36,633 bases of DNA from JACJYC01 sp964558465 (GTDB taxonomy: Bacteria; Bacteroidota; Bacteroidia; Chitinophagales; Saprospiraceae), in assembly GCA_964558465.1 (NCBI GenBank), contig CAZLEF010000071.1:1-36633 (forward strand), written 5' to 3'. Position 1 is the stretch's first letter. Every line of letters begins with the position of its first letter. Both the position numbers and the translations under genes were made by a program. The notes below the pieces were generated by a model. It was not told the DNA's origin, ran no database searches, and saw only the letters and a program-made list of their open reading frames with translations. Below are positions 32,269 to 36,633 of this stretch, in pieces.

Positions 32269-32802
32269 ATGAAAAAATGGATTTTCAGTTTGCAGATCGT
32301 CTTATCCTTATTGCATGCAGCCTGCGGGCAGGGCAAAACGCCGGACGACAGACCCCATTGCAAGGACCAGGCCTTTGATGCCAAGGTATCCGGGATGATC
32401 CAGTTTTCCGTTCCGGTAATGGGTGTGGAAGAGTTGCACAATATTCAATCCGAAGTTTATATCTTTGACGCGCGAAAACGAGAAGAGTACGAGGTGAGCC
32501 ATATTCCGGGTGCAAAATACATCGGATTCGAAGATTTTGACCCCGCGCGGCTGGAGGGGTTGCCAAAAGACGCCCCCATCGTGTTGTATTGCTCAATCGG
32601 GTACCGGAGTGAAAAGATCGGGGAAAAACTGAAAAGTCAGGGTTTTACCCGCGTCTACAACCTGTTTGGCAGCCTTTTCGAATGGGCAAACCGGGGTTAT
32701 CCGATGGTCGACACCAAAGGACAACCTACAACTACCGTACATACCTACAATAAAAGCTGGAGTAAATGGGTGGATGGTAAAAAAGTGGAGAAGGTGTGGT
32801 AG
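32269..32802 (+). CDS. Rhodanese-domain lipoprotein
   Basis: This 177-residue protein begins with a lipoprotein signal ending in LLHAAC, so it is probably anchored to a membrane by a lipid on that cysteine. Residues 50-155 form a rhodanese domain: VYIFDARKREEYEVSHIPGA is the entry motif and VLYCSIGYRS supplies the active-site loop with Cys108 and Arg113. Rhodaneses move sulfane sulfur. The physiological acceptor is unknown. A TTG two codons earlier is in frame, but the ATG at 32269 gives a normal signal sequence. It starts 14 bases after the mevalonate kinase stop. Confidence 0.88.
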   Translation: MKKWIFSLQIVLSLLHAACGQGKTPDDRPHCKDQAFDAKVSGMIQFSVPVMGVEELHNIQSEVYIFDARKREEYEVSHIPGAKYIGFEDFDPARLEGLPKDAPIVLYCSIGYRSEKIGEKLKSQGFTRVYNLFGSLFEWANRGYPMVDTKGQPTTTVHTYNKSWSKWVDGKKVEKVW

Positions 32803-32843
32803 TGGGTCTGGGGGGTGAGAGGTGAGAAACGGCAGCTTTGGAA

Positions 32844-32883
32844 TCAATCGAACCAATCGAACCAATCGTATCAATCGATTCAA
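32844..32883. repeat. 9-mer words before the alpha-oxoamine synthase gene
   Basis: Four words of the TCAATCGAA / CCAATCGAA / CCAATCGTA type, the same family as at 3585 and 36517, end about 20 bases before the start codon. A GAAACGGCAGC segment at 32826-32836 resembles the centre of the hairpin at 9615. Confidence 0.8.
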
Positions 32884-32902
32884 TAAAAAAAATTCTTGCA
32901 TC

Positions 32903-34153
32903 ATGGATATCTTTGAAAAACTGAAAGGAAATCGCGGCCCTTTGGGCAAATACGCCTCAATGGCCCATGGATATTATACTTTCCCGAAACTGGAAGGCGA
33001 ACTGGGCAACCGGATGCGTTTCCAGGGTAAAGAAATGATCGTTTGGAGTCTGAATAATTATCTGGGTCTGGCCAATCATCCCGAGGTTCGCAAAGCCGAC
33101 GCCGAAGCAGCGGCCGAATGGGGAATGGCCTATCCGATGGGCGCCCGCATGATGTCGGGTGAAACCAATTATCACGAACAGTTGGAACGCGAGTTGGCGG
33201 AATTCACCAGCAAGGAATCCGTTATGCTCCTCAATTACGGCTATCAGGGCATTTTTTCCATTATTGACGCATTGCTCGACCGGCATGACGTAGTTGTATA
33301 CGATAAAGACAACCACGCCTGCATCTACGACGGCGTACGCCTGCACCTGGGCGCCCGTTTTCCGTTTGAGCACAACGATATTGAAAGCTTCAAGCGCCAG
33401 ATGGAGAAGGCGACGGCCAAGGCGCGTGAAACCGGCGGTGGCATCCTGGTGATCACCGAAGGGGTCTTCGGCATGCGTGGCGAACAGGGTATCCTCAAGG
33501 AAATTGCGGCCACCAAGGACCGGTACGATTTCCGCCTGCTGGTCGACGACGCTCATGGCTTCGGCACCCTGGGCGCTACGGGCGCAGGCGCTGGTGAAGA
33601 ACAGGGGGTACAGGATAAAATTGACCTTTACTTCAGTACGTTTGCCAAATCCATGGCCAGCATCGGCGCATTCGTTGCCGGCGAAAAAGATATCCTTGAA
33701 TTCCTGCGGTACAACGTCCGGTCTCAGATTTTTGCCAAATCACTGCCTATGCCCATCGTCATCGGCGCCCTGAAGCGGCTCGAATTGTTGCGCACCCAAC
33801 CGGAACTGCGGGCCAAACTCTGGGAAAATGTCCAGTTGCTTCAAAAAGGCCTCGTAGAAAACGGGTTTGATATCGGGAAAGGCTCCAATACCTGTGTTAC
33901 GCCGGTCTACATGCACGGTACGGTCGGTGAATCGGTAGCCCTGGTATACGATATGCGCGAAAACTACAATATCTTCTGCTCCATTGTAGTCTATCCGGTA
34001 ATCCCTAAAGGTATGATGTTACTCCGCCTCATTCCGACCGCCGTACACACCAGGGAAGATATCGATACCACCATCGCCGCTTTTAAGGAGGTCAAGGAGA
34101 AACTGGCTTCCGGGTTTTATCAGCAGCAAGGCGCGATGATTGTGCAGGAATAA
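32903..34153 (+). CDS. Alpha-oxoamine synthase (serine palmitoyltransferase-like)
   Basis: This 416-residue PLP enzyme of the alpha-oxoamine synthase family condenses an amino acid with an acyl-CoA. Landmarks are SLNNYLGLANHPEV, YPMGARMMSGETNYHEQLE, the DDAHGFGTLG motif at 215-224 and the PLP lysine Lys249 in STFAKSMASIGAF. Bacteroidota proteins with this sequence type are annotated as serine palmitoyltransferase-like or as 2-amino-3-ketobutyrate CoA ligase; sphingolipid or sulfonolipid synthesis is the likely role. The frame can be extended to a GTG at 32822, but this would translate the repeats; the ATG at 32903 is the family start. Confidence 0.9.
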   Translation: MDIFEKLKGNRGPLGKYASMAHGYYTFPKLEGELGNRMRFQGKEMIVWSLNNYLGLANHPEVRKADAEAAAEWGMAYPMGARMMSGETNYHEQLERELAEFTSKESVMLLNYGYQGIFSIIDALLDRHDVVVYDKDNHACIYDGVRLHLGARFPFEHNDIESFKRQMEKATAKARETGGGILVITEGVFGMRGEQGILKEIAATKDRYDFRLLVDDAHGFGTLGATGAGAGEEQGVQDKIDLYFSTFAKSMASIGAFVAGEKDILEFLRYNVRSQIFAKSLPMPIVIGALKRLELLRTQPELRAKLWENVQLLQKGLVENGFDIGKGSNTCVTPVYMHGTVGESVALVYDMRENYNIFCSIVVYPVIPKGMMLLRLIPTAVHTREDIDTTIAAFKEVKEKLASGFYQQQGAMIVQE

Positions 34154-34766
34154 TTTTTTTGACGCCATTTTCTTAACACAAAGACACAAGGCCTACACAA
34201 AGGGCACTATTTTCTTTGTGATCTTTGTGCAGGCTTTGTGATCTTTGTGGTTATTTTTTCTCAACACAAAGACACAATGCCCACACAAAGCGCACTATTT
34301 TCTTTGTGATCTTTGTGCAGGCTTTGTGATCTTTGTGGTTATTTTTNNNNNNNNNNNNNNNNNNNNNNNNNNNNNNNNNNNNNNNNNNNNNNNNNNNNNN
34401 NNNNNNNNNNNNNNNNNNNNNNNNNNNNNNNNNNNNNNNNNNNNNNTTTGTGATCTTTGTGCAGGCTTTGTGATCTTTGTGGTTATTTTTTCCCAACACA
34501 AAGACACAAGGCCTACACAAAGGGCACTATTTTCATTGTGATCTTTGTGCAGGCTTTGTGATCTTTGTGGTTATTTTTTCTTAACACAAAGACACAAGAC
34601 CCACACAAAGGGCACTATTTTCTTTGTGATCTTTGTGCAGGCTTTGTGATCTTTGTGGTTATTTTTTCCCAACACAAGGACACAAAGTTTACACAAAGAG
34701 CACTATTTTTCAGGCAATTTCTTCAACTCTCTGATAACCGATTTTTACGCCTAAAATCAAACACTT
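34154..34766. repeat. 88-bp minisatellite with assembly gap
   Basis: AACACAAAGACACAA starts at 34175, 34263, 34495 and 34583, and a variant at 34671; spacing is exactly 88 bases wherever there is no gap. Each unit holds ACACAAAG words followed by CTTTGTGATCTTTGTG words, so each can fold back on itself. The last unit is cut short near 34710. The 88-bp period is not a multiple of three, so the open frames across it are not genes. A single-sided diverged copy follows the GxxExxY gene at 35150-35262. Confidence 0.9.
34347..34446. other. Scaffold gap of 100 Ns
   Basis: Exactly 100 unknown bases lie inside the 88-bp repeat. The round number suggests a placeholder, so the true number of repeat units is unknown. 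Confidence 0.98.
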
Positions 34767-35147
34767 ATGACCGAAAATGAAATTGCCAGGATCATATTTG
34801 ACCTTGGCCTAAAGGTCCACAGAGCGTTAGGTCCTGGACTTTTAGAAAGCGCTTATGAAGAATGCCTCCATTATGAAATCCAATCAGCTGGATTATTTGT
34901 TGAAAAACAAAAAAAGTTACCACTCATTTATGAGGAAGTAAAACTTGACGTTGGTTACAGGATTGACTTGGCTGTGGAAAAAAAGCTCATAATCGAGGTG
35001 AAGTCAGCAGAAACCATGCATCCTATATTCCTGGCTCAACTGCTTACATATCTCAAATTATCCGGTTGCAAGCTTGGTCTAATTATTAACTTCAATACCA
35101 TTTTATTTAAAGACGGGCTCAAACGGGTAATTAACGGACACTTATAA
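34767..35147 (+). CDS. GxxExxY protein, copy 2 (PD-(D/E)XK nuclease-like)
   Basis: This 126-residue protein carries the family motif in ALGPGLLESAYEECLHYEI and the nuclease-like core RIDLAVEKKLIIEVKSAE, with Asp and ExK. The end, KLGLIINFNTILFKDGLKR, is typical. It shares the fold and landmarks of the copy at 15332 but is clearly diverged in sequence. It lies between the 88-bp repeat on the left and a diverged copy of the same words on the right (35150-35262), so it is embedded in its own repeat type. Function unknown. Confidence 0.88.
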   Translation: MTENEIARIIFDLGLKVHRALGPGLLESAYEECLHYEIQSAGLFVEKQKKLPLIYEEVKLDVGYRIDLAVEKKLIIEVKSAETMHPIFLAQLLTYLKLSGCKLGLIINFNTILFKDGLKRVINGHL

Positions 35148-35149
35148 AC

Positions 35150-35262
35150 ATTTCCTTGTGACCTTTGTGCATCCTTTGTGCTTTTGTGGTTATTTTTTTC
35201 AACACAAGGACACAATGCCCACACAAGGAGCACTTTTTTCTTTGTGTACTTTGTGGTCAAAA
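35150..35262. repeat. Right-flank copy of the CTTTGTG words
   Basis: CTTGTGACCTTTGTG, then a TTTTGTGGTTATTTTTTTC segment and AACACAAGGACACAA follow the GxxExxY gene, using the words of the 88-bp repeat on its other side in a diverged order. Confidence 0.8.
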
Positions 35263-35299
35263 AAGTCTATCTTTCGACAAAACGGCAAAACCGCTGAAA

Positions 35300-36421
35300 A
35301 TGGACGAAAACAAACGCTTGCTGTCCCTGGACGTATTCCGGGGCATCACCATCGCAGGCATGATCCTGGTCAATAACCCGGGTTCCTGGAGTACGGTTTA
35401 TTCGCCGCTGTTACATGCCGAATGGCATGGTTGTACGCCCACTGACCTGGTCTTTCCTTTTTTTCTTTTTATAGTGGGGGTAGCCATTCCCCTCGCATTG
35501 GGAAAACGGAAGGAACGAGGAGATGATCGCAGGGCCATTTATTTAAAAATATTCCGGCGCACCCTTCTCATTTTTGGGATCGGCCTTTTTCTGGCGGCCT
35601 TTCCCAAATTTCAATTCGATACCTTGCGCATACCGGGCGTCCTGCAACGGATCGCACTGGTGTATTGCGCCTGCTCCGTTTTGTTCCTTCAATCAGATTG
35701 GAAAGGCCTGTTAAAATGGTCGGTGGGGTTGCTGCTGGCCTATTGGGGACTGATGACCCTGGTACCCGTTCCCGGAGGTTATCCGCCCAACCTGGATGCC
35801 GAAACCAACCTGGGCGCCTGGCTGGACCGGACGGTCCTGACCAGCGACCACCTCTGGCGGCAATCTAAAACCTGGGACCCGGAAGGTTTACTGAGCACTC
35901 TGCCGGCCGTCGTCACGGGCCTGACAGGGGTTTTGACGGGCCTTTGGATTAAAACCAGCCGCGATCACTACCAAAAACTGACCGGGATTTTTGCGGTGGG
36001 CGCCATATTGGTTGCAGTGGGTTTGTGCTGGAACCTGGTTTTCCCCATCAACAAAAAGATCTGGACGAGTTCCTATGTGCTTTATGCAGGCGGCATTGCC
36101 CTTGTCTCTCTGGGCGTTGTTTATTGGCTGGTGGATGTGCTGGGCAAAAAAGGATGGATCAAACCCTTTGTGGTATTTGGGGCCAATGCCCTTTTTGCCT
36201 ATGTTTTATCCGGATTGTTCGCCAGAACGATGGGTTTGATCCGGGTATCTGCTGCAAGAGAGGGTGAAACTCAAACACTGGGTCAATGGCTTTACCAGCA
36301 CCTGTTCCTGTCCTGGCTGCCCGATTATCCGGCGTCCCTGGGTTATGCGCTTTTTAATGTGTTGTTCATCCTGGGGGTTACCTGGATTTTGTACAGCCGG
36401 AGGATTTTTATCAAAGTTTGA
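35300..36421 (+). CDS. HGSNAT/NagX-like membrane acyltransferase
   Basis: This 373-residue membrane protein has about ten transmembrane helices and the start MDENKRLLSLDVFRGITIAGMILVNN. With the following HGCTPTDLVFPFFLFIVGVAIP and the IPGVLQRIALVYC segment, this is the pattern of the heparan-alpha-glucosaminide N-acetyltransferase/DUF5009 family, which moves acetyl groups to amino sugars. In bacteria some members (NagX) are linked to N-acetylglucosamine use; no such genes are in this window. An extension from TTG at 35165 would cover the flanking repeats, so ATG at 35300 is preferred. Confidence 0.88.
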   Translation: MDENKRLLSLDVFRGITIAGMILVNNPGSWSTVYSPLLHAEWHGCTPTDLVFPFFLFIVGVAIPLALGKRKERGDDRRAIYLKIFRRTLLIFGIGLFLAAFPKFQFDTLRIPGVLQRIALVYCACSVLFLQSDWKGLLKWSVGLLLAYWGLMTLVPVPGGYPPNLDAETNLGAWLDRTVLTSDHLWRQSKTWDPEGLLSTLPAVVTGLTGVLTGLWIKTSRDHYQKLTGIFAVGAILVAVGLCWNLVFPINKKIWTSSYVLYAGGIALVSLGVVYWLVDVLGKKGWIKPFVVFGANALFAYVLSGLFARTMGLIRVSAAREGETQTLGQWLYQHLFLSWLPDYPASLGYALFNVLFILGVTWILYSRRIFIKV

Positions 36422-36430
36422 TCGAATGCT

Positions 36431-36633
36431 ACGCCACAGGTGTGGGCGTGGTTGATGCGAGGAATCAAGGAATTGTTTATTCGTTTATTTGTTTATTTGA
36501 GGGCTGACGTCTCCAACCAATCGAACCAATCGAACCAATCGGATCAATCGAATCAATCGAACCAATCGTATCAATCGAACCAATCGTATCAATCGAACCC
36601 CCGCCCGCCACGCCCAAAGCGTGGCCATGCGGG
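36431..36633. repeat. Word arrays and palindromes at the window end
   Basis: In order: an ACGCCACAGGTGTGGGCGTGG palindrome (36431-36451), three GTTTATTC/GTTTATTT 8-mers (36475-36498), nine 9-mers of the CCAATCGAA/TCAATCGTA family (36517-36597), and a GCCACGCCCAAAGCGTGGC palindrome (36607-36625). The 9-mer array is the longest of its family in the window. Confidence 0.85.

Noticed and set aside
34245..34541. Open reading frame across the 88-bp repeat and the N gap
   Set aside because: It translates repeat words in one frame only by chance; the 88-bp period shifts frame at each unit and the middle is unknown bases.
34175..34700. Possible CRISPR array in the regular 88-bp repeat
   Set aside because: There are no unique spacers; the whole unit repeats with few changes, and no cas genes are near.

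Overview
The window looks like a chromosomal piece from a Bacteroidota bacterium, most likely of the Saprospiria type. The grounds are start codons without Shine-Dalgarno sequences, TTG-N20-TAACTTTG promoters (the Bacteroidota form), an outer-membrane beta-barrel receptor beside a LytS/LytTR pair, a flavobacteria-type mevalonate kinase, secreted caspase/SUMF1 proteins and GxxExxY proteins. The lineage is inferred from gene content only. There is one scaffold gap of 100 Ns at 34347-34446. No rRNA, tRNA, CRISPR array, integrase, transposase or reverse transcriptase was found. || Layout. 1-5115: the SUF iron-sulfur operon, in order sufB (last codons only), sufC, sufD, sufS, sufE, a SufT-like DUF59 gene and an Rrf2 regulator with three candidate cluster cysteines. 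5204-8467 (minus): a large exported PD40/amidohydrolase protein. 8868-18120: an accessory island. It holds a membrane protein with an N-terminal domain resembling effector-associated domain 11, an exported protein of unknown function, an MNT antitoxin whose HEPN toxin is reduced to about 40 residues, and three secreted caspase-family proteins. One caspase is broken by an in-frame stop; the other two are fused to SUMF1/FGE domains in a duplicated cassette. A GxxExxY protein lies between the two cassette copies. 18582-24045: a TonB-type beta-barrel, a Spy-like protein and, divergently, a LytS/LytTR two-component pair. 24258-28585: ClC channel, TerC, a DksA/TraR-like protein and a SET-domain protein. 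28698-29535 (minus): moaD and moaE. 29953-36421: MltD-like lytic transglycosylase, a fragment of a CYTH protein, mevalonate kinase, rhodanese lipoprotein, an alpha-oxoamine synthase, an 88-bp minisatellite, a second GxxExxY gene, and an HGSNAT/NagX-like membrane acyltransferase. || Two things stand out beyond ordinary annotation. First, most of the longer intergenic spaces are filled with arrays of 7-9 bp words, often arranged as a word array followed by its reverse complement so that they can fold into long hairpins. Each locus has its own word and several words recur at distant loci. Both GxxExxY nuclease-like genes lie inside the most elaborate of these arrays. Second, the caspase/SUMF1 duplication, with an EAD-like protein nearby and SUMF1 3' ends that look like diversity-generating retroelement variable regions, suggests a regulated and diversifying conflict or self-recognition system. 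Both readings are inferences from pattern and family knowledge; the decisive searches are given with each finding.
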